The position numbers and the translations under genes are program-made. A stretch of 36,308 bases of DNA from assembly GCA_029256575.1 (NCBI GenBank), contig JAQSXR010000020.1, positions 1 to 36,308 of the forward strand, written 5' to 3'. Under the pieces are notes generated by a model. The model was given only the letters and a program-made list of their open reading frames with translations. It did no database searches and was not told the origin of the DNA. This document shows, in pieces, positions 26,017 to 34,658 of the stretch (positions within the stretch are counted from its first letter, which is position 1; every line of letters begins with the position of its first letter). This stretch comes from Clostridiales bacterium. Its GTDB lineage: Bacteria > Bacillota > Clostridia > Lachnospirales > JAQSXR01.

Positions 26017-26090
26017 ACTTCAAACTTATGATTTTTAAAAAAAAATTAAGCGATGGAAAAAAAAGAGAAAATAATAAGCGTGGAGCAAGT

Positions 26091-26256
26091 GGGGGGAGGA
26101 AGGGAAAAAAGAAAAGGGAAAAAAGAAAAGGGAAAAAAGAAAAGGGGAAAGGGAAGGGAGAAAAGAGAGGGGAAAAGGAAAGGGAAAAAAGAAAGGAAAA
26201 GGAAAGGGAGAAAAGAAAGGGAAAAAAGGAAGGGAAAAAAGGAAAGGAGAAGGGGA
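26091..26256 (+). repeat. 166-nt uninterrupted polypurine tract with 14-bp tandem repeats
   Basis: Every base from 26091 to 26256 on the plus strand is A or G. The unit GGGAAAAAAGAAAA occurs three times in perfect tandem (26102-26143), followed by degenerate AAGGAAAGGGAAAA-type units. Lys/Arg/Gly-rich frames through it are artefacts of composition. Such mirror-symmetric homopurine runs can form intramolecular triplex DNA. Confidence 0.95.
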
Positions 26257-26376
26257 TAAAAGGTTGATATAATTGAAGTAGGTGGGATAAAATATAAAGG
26301 GGGAAATAAAGAAAGGGATAATTGTGAATTTATTGAGAATGACACAAATAGTTCACAGTAAGAATATATAATGTGG

Positions 26377-26382
26377 TAAAAT
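26377..26382 (+). promoter_or_regulatory. Possible extended -10 promoter for the zinc-ribbon gene
   Basis: TAAAAT preceded by TGG matches an extended -10, 29 bases before the ATG at 26411; a weak TTCACA lies 19 bp upstream. Between the purine tract and this site (26257-26376) I see nothing else recognisable. Confidence 0.35.
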
Positions 26383-26410
26383 GAATAGGATAAATAATGG
26401 AGGCGATAGG

Positions 26411-26803
26411 ATGAATTGGTTAAGGAAGTTTATGTATGGTAGGTATGGATCGGATAAGATATCGTATGCTATTTTAATTGTGTATTTATTTATGGCTACA
26501 ATTACATTTTTTTCGGGGGTACAAGTATTTATTTGGTTTGGGTATATCCTAATTATATGGAGCTTATATAGAACGTTATCAAAGAATATATATAGAAGAC
26601 AGAGGGAAAATCAAATGTTTTTACGGGCAACTAAGCCTATGGCTTCGTGGTTTTCAAGACAAAAAAACAAAGTGAAAAATTTGAAAACTCACAAGTATTT
26701 TAATTGTCCAAATTGCAAGCAACATTTACGTGCCCCTAAGGGAAAAGGACGTATTACAATAACCTGTCCGAAATGTAAAAGAAGCTTTGAGATGAGGACT
26801 TAA
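26411..26803 (+). CDS. Small membrane protein with C-terminal zinc ribbon
   Basis: A 130-residue protein of unknown function. Two membrane spans (about 17-36, SYAILIVYLFMATITFFSGV, and about 38-54) are followed by a basic stretch (RRQRENQMFLRATK). The C-terminal zinc ribbon has CPNCKQHLRAPKGKGRITIT then CPKCKRSFE, four cysteines in two CxxC pairs suited to one zinc ion. The ribbon would face the cytoplasm if the basic loop does. ATG 26411 follows GGAGG by 7 bases; the in-frame ATG at 26381 has no such site. Similar small proteins are common in Lachnospiraceae, but I know of no assigned role. Confidence 0.8.
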   Translation: MNWLRKFMYGRYGSDKISYAILIVYLFMATITFFSGVQVFIWFGYILIIWSLYRTLSKNIYRRQRENQMFLRATKPMASWFSRQKNKVKNLKTHKYFNCPNCKQHLRAPKGKGRITITCPKCKRSFEMRT

Positions 26804-26872
26804 ATAGTTTTCTTTCTACTAAGAATATATTTGATGGGGTTTTTAAAAATGGAATACGAAGGAGATTACAGG

Positions 26873-27973
26873 ATGAATATTAATTTTTATATGCCTACCA
26901 AGGTTATTATTGGGAAGGAATGCGTTAAGAATAATGCAGTATTAATGAAAGAATTTGGAAAGAAAGCTTTAATCATAACAGGAGCAGGTTCGGCAAAGAA
27001 GAATGGGTCACTGGATGATGTTATAGATGTTTTAAATAGTAACAATATTGAATTTGTTATTTATGATAAAGTAATGAGCAATCCCACGGTTAAATGTGCA
27101 TATGATGGAGCGGAATTTGCAAAGAATCATAGAGTGGATTTTATTATCGCGATTGGTGGGGGTTCACCAATGGATGCAGCGAAGGCAATTAACTTATTAG
27201 CTTGTCAGGAATTAACGGAAGAAGAGCTATTTGAAGGAAAATTCCATCAAGATATTATGCCTATGGTATTTATACCAACAACAGCTGGGACAGGCTCAGA
27301 AGTAACACCGTACTCGATATTAACTTATGATAAGATTGAGTCAAAGAAAAGCATTTCATCACCATTGTTATTTCCAAAATTAGCTTTATTGGATGCAAAA
27401 TATATGATTAATCTACCGATGACAACTACTATTAATACGACCATAGATGCGCTAAGTCATGCAGTTGAAGGAATGCTATCAATAAGGGCGACAACTCTAA
27501 CAAATGCATTAGCAATAGAAAGTATCGAAAAGATTACAGAATGTTTTGAGGCGTTGTCAGAAAAGAAACTTGATTTTGAGCAAAGAGAAAAACTTTTATA
27601 TGCTTCGATGGTGGCAGGGATGGTTATCTCTCATACCGGAACAGTAGCAGTTCATTCTATGGGATATGGATTGACTTATTTTAAGGACATTGATCATGGT
27701 AGAGCAAATGGTCTTTTACTTGTTAATTTTTTAAAGCTTGTTAATAAACATAATAAAGGAATGATAGATAGATTGTTAAAGGCTATGAATTTCGAGACTC
27801 TAGAAGATTTTGATAAGTTATTGAATACACTACTTGGTGAAAAAGAAACTATATCAAAAGAAGAATTTGAGAAATATGCTGCCATTGCAATACAGACAAA
27901 TAACATAAAAAATTGTAAGGTCGCTACGACTTATGAGGACTTACTTGATATATATTTGAGGAGCTTCGAATAG
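26873..27973 (+). CDS. Iron-containing alcohol dehydrogenase
   Basis: A 366-residue NAD(P)-dependent, iron-activated dehydrogenase (Fe-ADH fold), probably converting a short-chain aldehyde to an alcohol in fermentation. The nucleotide-binding half has KALIITGAGSAKKNG, IIAIGGGSPMDAAKAINLL and FIPTTAGTGSEVTPYSIL. Metal-ligand positions are in IDALSHAVEGML (Asp, His), VAVHSMGYGLTYF (His) and IDHGRANGLLL (His). I chose ATG 26873 because AAGGAG lies 9 bases ahead; upstream in-frame starts add residues not typical of the family. The exact substrate cannot be inferred. Downstream comes the exporter operon leader, and the adh transcript probably ends at the hairpin 28139-28171. Confidence 0.92.
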   Translation: MNINFYMPTKVIIGKECVKNNAVLMKEFGKKALIITGAGSAKKNGSLDDVIDVLNSNNIEFVIYDKVMSNPTVKCAYDGAEFAKNHRVDFIIAIGGGSPMDAAKAINLLACQELTEEELFEGKFHQDIMPMVFIPTTAGTGSEVTPYSILTYDKIESKKSISSPLLFPKLALLDAKYMINLPMTTTINTTIDALSHAVEGMLSIRATTLTNALAIESIEKITECFEALSEKKLDFEQREKLLYASMVAGMVISHTGTVAVHSMGYGLTYFKDIDHGRANGLLLVNFLKLVNKHNKGMIDRLLKAMNFETLEDFDKLLNTLLGEKETISKEEFEKYAAIAIQTNNIKNCKVATTYEDLLDIYLRSFE

Positions 27974-28094
27974 ACAAATTTGTGAATAGATTTCATAAAT
28001 AACTATGCAAATTTCAACTGTGATATACGACAAAGTTCGAATAAACATATTAGATATAAATATAACAAATATATTACAATATAGGTAGGAATGC

Positions 28095-28123
28095 TTTACA
28101 TGGTTATTTTTACATGATAGAAT
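28095..28123 (+). promoter_or_regulatory. Promoter of the ABC exporter operon
   Basis: TTTACA (28095-28100), 17-bp spacer, TAGAAT (28118-28123), with TG at 28115-28116 forming an extended -10. The predicted start near 28130 lies only about 9 nt before an intrinsic terminator. Confidence 0.7.
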
Positions 28124-28138
28124 ATGAAAATAATGACG

Positions 28139-28171
28139 ATCACCCTTAGATTATTCTAAGGGTGATTTTTT
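28139..28171 (+). terminator. Intrinsic terminator / possible attenuator upstream of the ABC exporter
   Basis: A perfect 11-bp stem ATCACCCTTAG / CTAAGGGTGAT, loop ATTATT, then six T's. It lies after the promoter at 28095-28123 and just before the ribosome-binding site (GGGGAGGGG) of the first exporter gene. It may simply end adh transcription, or it may attenuate the exporter message. Confidence 0.85.
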
Positions 28172-28194
28172 AGCACCGGCTGGGGAGGGGAACC

Positions 28195-29841
28195 ATGAAA
28201 GAACTACTTTTAAAGAGAAAAATTAAATTTTTCTTATACTTATTTGCAACATTTTTGTTTAATGTAGACCACTTTGTTCAAATTGGAATATTTGCATTAA
28301 TTGTTGGAGCGATTGAAAAAGGTGATATGAAATACTATAGAATTGTAGTGATTATAACTATTATCTCAGTAATATATTCAGCACTAACTTTCTTAATTTC
28401 TCGACTATTAAGAATTGAATATATGCGTGATACTATATTTGATGTTCGTATGCAAGCTTTTGATAAAATCATTAATATGTCTTTTAAAAGATTTAGTAAG
28501 AAATCAAAAGAAGTATATATATCAAATTTAATTAATGATGTTAACCTATTTGAAAAGAAATTCTTTATAAGTCTTTTGAATTTCTTAATTAATGGTGGGC
28601 TCGTAGTTATGTGTTTAATCACATTAATTGTAATTGATTACAAAGTAGCAATTGCAATGAGTTTCATTTCTTTAATTTTGTTTGTAATTGCAAACTTTTT
28701 TGCTAAGAAAACATTAGAATTACAAAAGGAAGTATCCACTGTAAATGAAGAATTCACAACTGAAATTTCTAACACATTTAATGGAATAGAGATTTTGAAG
28801 CTTAATAACATTGAGGAAAAGTTTCTTAACAAATCACTACATACAATATCAAAAGTTGAAAAGAAAAAATATATGTCAAATATATTTACCGAACTTCAGA
28901 GAAATATTATAAGATTTCTTGGATACATAATTATGGTTGGTGCGATGGTTTACCTTGCATACGCTGTAAGCGATGGAATGAAATTGGCGACTGCAATGAT
29001 AGTCTTTCAGCTTTGCAATATGGCTAGTTTTAACTTGATAGAAGCTTTTCCTCTCTGGAATGTAATTAAGTCTTCCGTTGAAATCTATAATAAGATTACG
29101 CAACCGGATGAGCTAGAAGAACAAGTATCGGAAGGTAAAGAATTTATATTTAATGAAAAGATAGAAGTGAAAGGCATTGATTTTTCTTTCGAAAACAAGG
29201 TCATTTTAGAAAATGCTAAATTTACGATTGAAAAAGGAAAGAAATATTTAATTAAAGGAGCTAGTGGTGCAGGAAAATCCACATTAATGAAAGTATTATC
29301 AATGACTTACGATGAATATACAGGAGATATGGAAGTAGACGGTGTTAATTTTAAAGATATAGCTGAGAAATCTTTCAATTCAAAAGTATCTTTTGTTTAT
29401 CAAGATGTATTCTTATTTGAGGATTCAATTAAGAATAACATTAGCCTATATAAAAATATTCCGGACGAAAGAATTAATCAAGCAATTAAAATTTGTGGAC
29501 TTGAATCCGTTATTGATGAGAAAAAGGGCGGAATTAATGAGAAATTGATGGAAAATGGGAAGAATCTTTCTGGTGGTCAAAGACAGAGAATTTCGATTGC
29601 AAGAGCAATTGCAAAGAATGCTGAGATATTATTTATTGATGAGGGAACTTCTAGTTTAAATGAAGATTTAGGTAGAGATATTGAGAAATTACTCTTAGAA
29701 TTGGATAATACGGTAATTTCTATAAGCCATAGATTTTATGAAGATGTGACTGATAAGTATGATTATGTATTAGAAATGAAGAATGGACATGTAAATAAAT
29801 ACCCAGCGAAAGATTATTTTGGTGAGGTGATAACATGCTAA
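28195..29841 (+). CDS. ABC exporter half-transporter (membrane + ATPase domain), first subunit
   Basis: A 548-residue type-IV ABC exporter half. The transmembrane domain (about 1-300) has six predicted spans. The ATPase domain (about 320-540) has Walker A KGASGAGKST (about 353-362), the signature LSGGQRQRIS, Walker B ILFIDEGTSSLN and the H-loop ISHRFYED. The catalytic Glu after the Walker B Asp is present, so it looks active. GGGGAGGGG precedes the ATG. The next half-transporter starts inside its last codons, which suggests a heterodimer. The substrate is not indicated; peptides, lipids or drugs are all possible for this family. Confidence 0.9.
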   Translation: MKELLLKRKIKFFLYLFATFLFNVDHFVQIGIFALIVGAIEKGDMKYYRIVVIITIISVIYSALTFLISRLLRIEYMRDTIFDVRMQAFDKIINMSFKRFSKKSKEVYISNLINDVNLFEKKFFISLLNFLINGGLVVMCLITLIVIDYKVAIAMSFISLILFVIANFFAKKTLELQKEVSTVNEEFTTEISNTFNGIEILKLNNIEEKFLNKSLHTISKVEKKKYMSNIFTELQRNIIRFLGYIIMVGAMVYLAYAVSDGMKLATAMIVFQLCNMASFNLIEAFPLWNVIKSSVEIYNKITQPDELEEQVSEGKEFIFNEKIEVKGIDFSFENKVILENAKFTIEKGKKYLIKGASGAGKSTLMKVLSMTYDEYTGDMEVDGVNFKDIAEKSFNSKVSFVYQDVFLFEDSIKNNISLYKNIPDERINQAIKICGLESVIDEKKGGINEKLMENGKNLSGGQRQRISIARAIAKNAEILFIDEGTSSLNEDLGRDIEKLLLELDNTVISISHRFYEDVTDKYDYVLEMKNGHVNKYPAKDYFGEVITC

Positions 29842-31451
29842 AAAGATTATATAAAGTAATACCTTATTTTTTACTAGCTTTAGGAGTGGCAATCATTACA
29901 GCAATTATCGACGGAATGTTGTTTGTTAAAATGATGGGAATTCTTGATTTAGCACTTGCAAAAGAAATGGATAAATTCTCGAAAGAAGTTCCAGTTTTAC
30001 TTGTATTAGCGCTCATTTTAGTTCCGTTTGGGATATTAGTTGCAATGACTAAGAGTTTATATACACGTAAAGCCAATATATTGGTAAAACAGTACTATGT
30101 ATCTGGTGTTTTTGGAAAAAATATTGCTGAATTTCAAAAAGAAAATACAGGTAAATATATATCCAGTTTAACAAATGATTTCGATACCTTAGAAACAAAT
30201 CTAATCGAAAGTATCTATGTAATAGGTAATGCATTAGCAAGTTTTGGGGTAGGCGTATGGGTATTGTATACGGTAGACTCTTGGATGATAATAATTGCAT
30301 TAATCGTTGTTGTCGTTAATATTATCGTATCTCAATTAACCTCTAAACCTATCGATAAAGCTTTTAGAGAGAGAAGCGATATGTTCGAAGGTTATACCTC
30401 GTACATCAAAGAAGTACTTTATGCATTTCATATTATAAAGAATAACAACCTTCAAGAAAAAGTAACGGATGATTACACTCAAAAAAGTGAAGCAATACAG
30501 CACAAAGGATTTATTATTGAAAAATTAATATCCTATATCTATAGTATCGAAAGTTTATTTTATAGAGGGGTTTCGTACGGGGTATTATGTATTGTGGGCT
30601 ACCTTGCAATTATTGGTCGAATAACAATCGGTGGGGCACTTCTCGCATTTCAAGGATTACAGAAAATGGCATGGCCTCTAATGCAGGCATCAGAAGTTTT
30701 TCCAAAATTATTTACATCAAAGGCTCTTATTAAAAAAATTGAGGTAACATTAAAAAATCTTGATAACCATATTGAGACAGAAGATTTAGAAAGCTTTCAA
30801 GAGTCAATTGTTTTAAAAGATGTTGAGTTTGGATATGAAGATGATGACTTAATTATTCTTCAAGATGTAAACCTCGAAATTAAAAAGGGTGGTAAATATT
30901 TAATCGTTGGGCCGAGTGGTGGTGGAAAGTCAACACTATTGAAATTACTAAGAAAGTACTTTAATCCAACTTCGGGTAATATACAAATAGATGGCAAGAA
31001 TTTAAAGGATATTAAGAAAGAGCAGTATTTTTCATTGGTTGCTAATGTGGAACAACAAGTATTTATTTTTGAGGATACATTAAAAAACAACATAACCCTT
31101 TATAAAGAGTACTCGGATGAAGAAATAAATCGAGCACTTAAAGCAGCAGGTCTTACAGACTTCGTGGAAGGACTTCCGGAAGGATTACAAACTATTATTT
31201 ATGATAATGGGAAGAATATCTCTGGTGGAGAGAGATCTAGGGTAGTAATTGCGAGAGCGATGTTAAATAAGGCAAGTATTTTATTTATGGATGAAGCTTT
31301 TGCCTCTCTTGATATGGAGAGAGCGAAGGAAATCGAGAAGACGATATTGGATCTTGAAGATATTACTGTAATTAACGTAAGTCATGTAATATTTAAAGAT
31401 ACGAAAGATAGATATGATAGAGTTTTATCGGTGAAGAAGACGGTACATTAG
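29835..31451 (+). CDS. ABC exporter half-transporter, second subunit
   Basis: A 538-residue partner of the preceding protein, overlapping its gene by 7 bases (coupled translation). It has a six-span membrane domain (about 1-300) and an ATPase domain with Walker [11 protein letters not shown] (about 358-367), signature [10 protein letters not shown], Walker [13 protein letters not shown] and H-loop NVSHV. The first few residues ([17 protein letters not shown]) are positively charged ahead of span one. The partner has SSLN in its D-loop whereas this one has ASLD, so the two ATP sites may differ slightly. GAGGTG upstream is the ribosome-binding site. ppnP follows 20 bp later, likely on the same mRNA. 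Confidence 0.9.
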   Translation: MLKRLYKVIPYFLLALGVAIITAIIDGMLFVKMMGILDLALAKEMDKFSKEVPVLLVLALILVPFGILVAMTKSLYTRKANILVKQYYVSGVFGKNIAEFQKENTGKYISSLTNDFDTLETNLIESIYVIGNALASFGVGVWVLYTVDSWMIIIALIVVVVNIIVSQLTSKPIDKAFRERSDMFEGYTSYIKEVLYAFHIIKNNNLQEKVTDDYTQKSEAIQHKGFIIEKLISYIYSIESLFYRGVSYGVLCIVGYLAIIGRITIGGALLAFQGLQKMAWPLMQASEVFPKLFTSKALIKKIEVTLKNLDNHIETEDLESFQESIVLKDVEFGYEDDDLIILQDVNLEIKKGGKYLIVGPSGGGKSTLLKLLRKYFNPTSGNIQIDGKNLKDIKKEQYFSLVANVEQQVFIFEDTLKNNITLYKEYSDEEINRALKAAGLTDFVEGLPEGLQTIIYDNGKNISGGERSRVVIARAMLNKASILFMDEAFASLDMERAKEIEKTILDLEDITVINVSHVIFKDTKDRYDRVLSVKKTVH

Positions 31452-31471
31452 AGAAAATAAGGAGGATTATT

Positions 31472-31789
31472 ATGGAACAATTTAGTAATGTTTCAGTTGT
31501 AAAAAAAGCCAATATATATTTTGATGGAAAAGTAACCAGTCGAACGATTGTATTTGATACCAATGAAAAAAAGACTCTCGGTATTATGATGCCCGGTGAA
31601 TATGAGTTTGGAACAGAGAAAAAAGAACGAATGGAGATCTTGTCTGGAAAGATGGATATACAACTTCAAGGGAGTGAAGAATGGATCTCAATTATTGATG
31701 GAGAATCCTTTGAAGTTCCAAGTAATTCTAGCTTTAAATTAGTAGTGAAAGAAATAGTGGACTATTGTTGTTCCTATTTATCAGAATAA
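31472..31789 (+). CDS. ppnP: Pyrimidine/purine nucleoside phosphorylase PpnP (YaiE/DUF1255)
   Basis: A 105-residue single-domain cupin. It matches the PpnP family from end to end: [57 protein letters not shown] and a C-terminal VDYCCSYL. Members phosphorolyse several purine and pyrimidine nucleosides to free base and ribose-1-phosphate. AAGGAGG lies 8 bases before the ATG, and the gene is 20 bp behind the ABC exporter genes. The link between a nucleoside phosphorylase and an exporter is not obvious (see findings). A strong terminator follows. Confidence 0.92.
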   Translation: MEQFSNVSVVKKANIYFDGKVTSRTIVFDTNEKKTLGIMMPGEYEFGTEKKERMEILSGKMDIQLQGSEEWISIIDGESFEVPSNSSFKLVVKEIVDYCCSYLSE

Positions 31790-31806
31790 GTGTCATAGAA
31801 TTTACG

Positions 31807-31845
31807 AATAATGCCATCAAACCTAAGCGATGGCATTATTTTTTT
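31807..31845. terminator. Terminator between ppnP and padR
   Basis: A perfect 12-bp stem AATAATGCCATC / GATGGCATTATT with a 10-nt loop and a T-run on the plus strand; the A-rich left flank lets it also serve the convergent padR gene. Confidence 0.9.
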
Positions 31846-32155
31846 ATATATCTTTAATTTCTTGGAATAATTCATATGCTTTCTTTTGAGCCTCTATTAG
31901 AACTTCATTTCCCATTGTAGTTATTTTGTAGTATTTTCTAATCTTTCCCTCCACAATTTTTTCTTCCTTCTCGATAAGTCCATTCGATTCCATATTGTGT
32001 AGCAAGGGGTATAACGTTCCGGGACTCATATCATATCCATGTTCCTCAAGTTCTTCCATCATCCAAGCGCCGTAAAAAGGTTCCTTCTTTGCATGATGGA
32101 GGATATGAATTTGGATAAAGCCTAGAAAAAATTTCCTTGATATTTGCTCTTGCAT
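31844..32155 (-). CDS. PadR-family transcriptional regulator
   Basis: A 103-residue winged-helix regulator of the short PadR type. The DNA-binding domain spans about 8-85: FFLGFIQIHILHHAKKEPFY, GAWMMEELEEHGYDMSPGTL (recognition region with the family's SPGTLYPLL), NMESNGLIEKEE and the wing KIRKYYKITTMG. The last helix (EAQKKAYELFQEI) is short, as in dimerising PadR-s1 proteins. GAGGAGAG precedes the ATG at 32155. It is divergent from chrA; an inverted repeat between them is a likely operator. By position it represses chrA and itself (inference); the inducer is unknown. Confidence 0.92.
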   Translation of the reverse strand: MQEQISRKFFLGFIQIHILHHAKKEPFYGAWMMEELEEHGYDMSPGTLYPLLHNMESNGLIEKEEKIVEGKIRKYYKITTMGNEVLIEAQKKAYELFQEIKDI

Positions 32156-32194
32156 TTTTACTCTCCTCTATATATAATGTATATATTGATACTC

Positions 32195-32213
32195 GATATC
32201 GAAATACGATATC
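32195..32213. promoter_or_regulatory. Candidate PadR operator
   Basis: A perfect inverted repeat GATATCG - AAATA - CGATATC lies in the padR/chrA divergent region. A second AT-only dyad, TATATA-ATG-TATATA type (about 32170-32186), lies beside it toward padR. Binding by the adjacent regulator is inferred. Confidence 0.6.
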
Positions 32214-32302
32214 ATTGTAACATGGTTTAAAAGTTTTCTCAAGAATATTCTTTTTGTTAATTGTAATAATAAATAGAATTCAACATTGAAAGGATAATTA
32301 TT

Positions 32303-33499
32303 ATGAAAAAAATAATTGAAAATCAAAAAAAGATTGGATGGAGTACCTTCTTAAAAGATGTATTCGTTTGTTCTTTAGGAGCTTATGGTGGACCGGAAGC
32401 CCATTACGGTGTTTTTACAGATCAAATGGTAATAAAGAAAAATTATTTGAATGAAGAAGAACTCGTTGAACTGATTGCTTTGTGTAGCATTTTACCAGGA
32501 CCTACTAGTACTCAAACGATAGTATCCATTGGGTATAAAACAGGAGGACCTTTATTAGCATTTCTTACTATGTTAGTATGGGCTTTGCCGGTGCTTACAG
32601 TGATGACATTACTATCATTTTTGTATCTTTTTTTAGAAAAAATGAATGTATCACAAGAAGGGCTCCGTTATATTGGTCCAATGGCGGTTGGATTTATTAT
32701 TGTAGCAGCTTTTCACATAGGGCGTAAAGTAGTAACTGACAAAATAACTCTAGTGCTTTTACTATTAGGAGGAATAACCACTTATTTCATTCGTGAACCT
32801 TGGATTTTCCCGTTGGTTCTTATTGTGGGCGGAGCTGTTAGCATTCTATCGTCAAAAGAAAAGAATTTATGGAATCGTGTAAAATTAAATCCTCATTGGC
32901 GATACTTAATCGCGTTTGGTGTTTTTGCAGTTGGCAGTATAATTCTTGTAATGCTATGGAATAATCGAATCGTTCATTTGTTTGAAAGCTTTTATCGCTA
33001 TGGATACTTAGTTTTCGGTGGTGGACAAGTTGTAGTACCTGTTATGCATAGTGAGTTAGTTCAAGTCAACCAATTTATGACAAATCAGGAGTTTTTAACG
33101 GGATATGGACTTGTACAAGGCTTACCTGGACCAATGTTTAGCTTTAGTGCTTATGCAGGAGGGATGGCAGCACGTGGTGGTTCTGCATTTACTCAAGTAT
33201 TAGGCTCACTTGCGGGAGGAATAGGAATATTTTTACCTGGACTTTTATTGATATATTTTGTTTATCCAATTTGGGAAAACTTAAAAAAGATAAAAGCAAT
33301 AAAGATTTCTTTAAAAGGGATCAATGCTGTGGCTGGTGGATTAATTACGGTAGCTGCGTTAATACTTATGCAAAAAAGTGGATTTATGTTGGATAATATA
33401 ATTGTAATGTTTCTTACTGTATTAATATTGCTTACAAAAAAGATTCCAGCTCCATTGATCGTAGTGTTGGTACTCGTTGCAGGCTTTGTATTAAAATAA
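32303..33499 (+). CDS. chrA: ChrA-family chromate transporter (two CHR domains)
   Basis: A 398-residue membrane protein with two homologous halves, as in the long-chain ChrA family. Half one has LGAYGGPEAHYGVFTDQMV, CSILPGPTSTQTIVSIGYKT and several hydrophobic spans. Half two has FGGGQVVVPVMHSEL, GYGLVQGLPGPMFSFSAYAG and a terminal span. Each half carries the family's PGP motif. It has about 10-12 predicted spans. ChrA proteins export chromate or related oxyanions, but many clostridial homologues are untested. AAAGGA precedes the ATG. The divergent PadR regulator probably controls it. Confidence 0.92.
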   Translation: MKKIIENQKKIGWSTFLKDVFVCSLGAYGGPEAHYGVFTDQMVIKKNYLNEEELVELIALCSILPGPTSTQTIVSIGYKTGGPLLAFLTMLVWALPVLTVMTLLSFLYLFLEKMNVSQEGLRYIGPMAVGFIIVAAFHIGRKVVTDKITLVLLLLGGITTYFIREPWIFPLVLIVGGAVSILSSKEKNLWNRVKLNPHWRYLIAFGVFAVGSIILVMLWNNRIVHLFESFYRYGYLVFGGGQVVVPVMHSELVQVNQFMTNQEFLTGYGLVQGLPGPMFSFSAYAGGMAARGGSAFTQVLGSLAGGIGIFLPGLLLIYFVYPIWENLKKIKAIKISLKGINAVAGGLITVAALILMQKSGFMLDNIIVMFLTVLILLTKKIPAPLIVVLVLVAGFVLK

Positions 33500-33530
33500 A
33501 TTGAACAAATTTTATTATTCCCCTTAATAG

Positions 33531-33651
33531 TGATTATAGTGTCAAAGGTAAGTTTTACATAATCACACACTACAAATAGTGTTCGTTGAAACATCGAGAC
33601 ACTATTTGCAGTGTGTGAAAGTAAAACTATATACTTTTGACACTATAATCA
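33531..33651. repeat. 121-bp palindromic element behind chrA
   Basis: Outer arms TGATTATAGTGTCAAA (33531-33546) and TTTGACACTATAATCA (33636-33651) are a perfect 16-bp inverted repeat. Inside, GTTTTAC / GTAAAAC and CACACACTACAAATAGTGT / ACACTATTTGCAGTGTGTG continue the stem, closing on about 10 nt around TTGAAACAT. It has no coding frame. It may act as a terminator for chrA, but its length and clean ends look more like a small palindromic repeat element. The rest of the chrA-to-cyclophilin gap (33652-33808) shows nothing recognisable. Confidence 0.85.
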
Positions 33652-33808
33652 TAGTACAATACTTAAATTGGTAATATTATATTTAACAACAAACTTGATT
33701 ACTTTAGTATACTCTGTTATAATTTCGTTTGAGTTAAAGTAACTCTAATCAAACAGCTATAGTATTTGGCAATTATGCAAATCTAAATCACAAATGGAGA
33801 GATACAAA

Positions 33809-34444
33809 ATGAAAATCAAGAAAATATATTTATTAATCTTCACTTTAATCGTAGTTTTTACAATGGGTGGATGCAGTAAAGTAAAAAAAACATCACCTGG
33901 TTTAGAAACGAAATCGGAAACAAAAACGGAATCTGTTAGTTATACCTCCGGTTTGCATCACATTGAAATTGAAGTTGAGAATTATGGTACAATTTCAGTA
34001 GAACTAGATGCAGATAATGCACCAATCTCTGTAAATAATTTTATGAATCTTGCGAGTGAGGGGTTCTATGATGGACTCACATTCCATAGAGTTATGGAAG
34101 GATTTATGATACAAGGTGGAGATCCAAATGGAAATGGAAGCGGAGGCTCTGATGAAACTATCAAAGGTGAGTTTTCTTCCAATGGAGTAGATAATCCTCT
34201 TTCTCATACCAGAGGGGCAATCTCGATGGCACGATCGAAACAAAATGACAGTGCAAGTTCACAATTTTTTATTGTTCATCAAGATAGTATATTCCTAGAT
34301 GGAAGTTATGCAGTATTTGGTTATGTTACGGATGGGATGGACATCGTAGATCAAATATGCATAGATACTCCAGTACAAGACGATAATGGTACGGTAAAGG
34401 CAGAAGATCAGTCAATCATAACATCAATAAAAGTAATTGATTAA
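33809..34444 (+). CDS. Lipoprotein cyclophilin-type peptidyl-prolyl isomerase
   Basis: A 211-residue protein that catalyses cis-trans isomerisation of X-Pro bonds, acting outside the membrane. The signal peptide ends in a lipobox (TMGGC, Cys at about 22), followed by a Lys/Thr/Glu-rich linker (about 23-48). The cyclophilin domain (about 52-210) has the active-site LTFHRVMEGFMIQGGDPNG, HTRGAISMARSKQNDSASSQ, FFIVHQDSIFLDG and YAVFGYVTDGMDIVD, with the catalytic Arg in FHR and the QGGDP loop present. I chose ATG 33809 (GGAGAG 8 bases ahead); the in-frame ATG at 33794 overlaps that site and would add a charged pre-sequence. No terminator is obvious directly after it. Confidence 0.93.
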   Translation: MKIKKIYLLIFTLIVVFTMGGCSKVKKTSPGLETKSETKTESVSYTSGLHHIEIEVENYGTISVELDADNAPISVNNFMNLASEGFYDGLTFHRVMEGFMIQGGDPNGNGSGGSDETIKGEFSSNGVDNPLSHTRGAISMARSKQNDSASSQFFIVHQDSIFLDGSYAVFGYVTDGMDIVDQICIDTPVQDDNGTVKAEDQSIITSIKVID

Positions 34445-34655
34445 GATTAGTTTGTAATAGCCGAATTAAATAATTACTCATAGAACCAATATACCAGATA
34501 TACCAGTATTTGATATATTTAGTAAAATGTACTAGGACATATTGAATTGTTTGCATGATATTATAAGTAATATAAAAATACAAATTGAAGTAAACATACA
34601 ACATATTAAGAATATATGTAGGACATAAAAACGAACAATTATTTATTATATGATT
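34445..34655. other. Gene-free leader region upstream of the RAT
   Basis: No coding frame is convincing. A possible promoter is TTGTTT (34547-34552), 18-bp spacer, TATAAA (34571-34576). ATATACCAG occurs twice in tandem (34489-34506). The ptsI transcript must start somewhere before the RAT at 34659, but I cannot fix the start. Confidence 0.4.
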
Positions 34656-34658
34656 AAA

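Noticed and set aside
26028-26345. Lys/Arg/Gly-rich and Phe/Leu/Ser-rich frames on both strands of the purine tract
   Set aside because: Purine-only DNA rarely contains stop codons, so long frames arise without selection; there is no ribosome-binding site and the residues mirror the nucleotide repeat.
34489-34506. Tandem ATATACCAG pair as an operator
   Set aside because: Only two 9-bp direct copies in AT-rich DNA; not enough to call a binding site.
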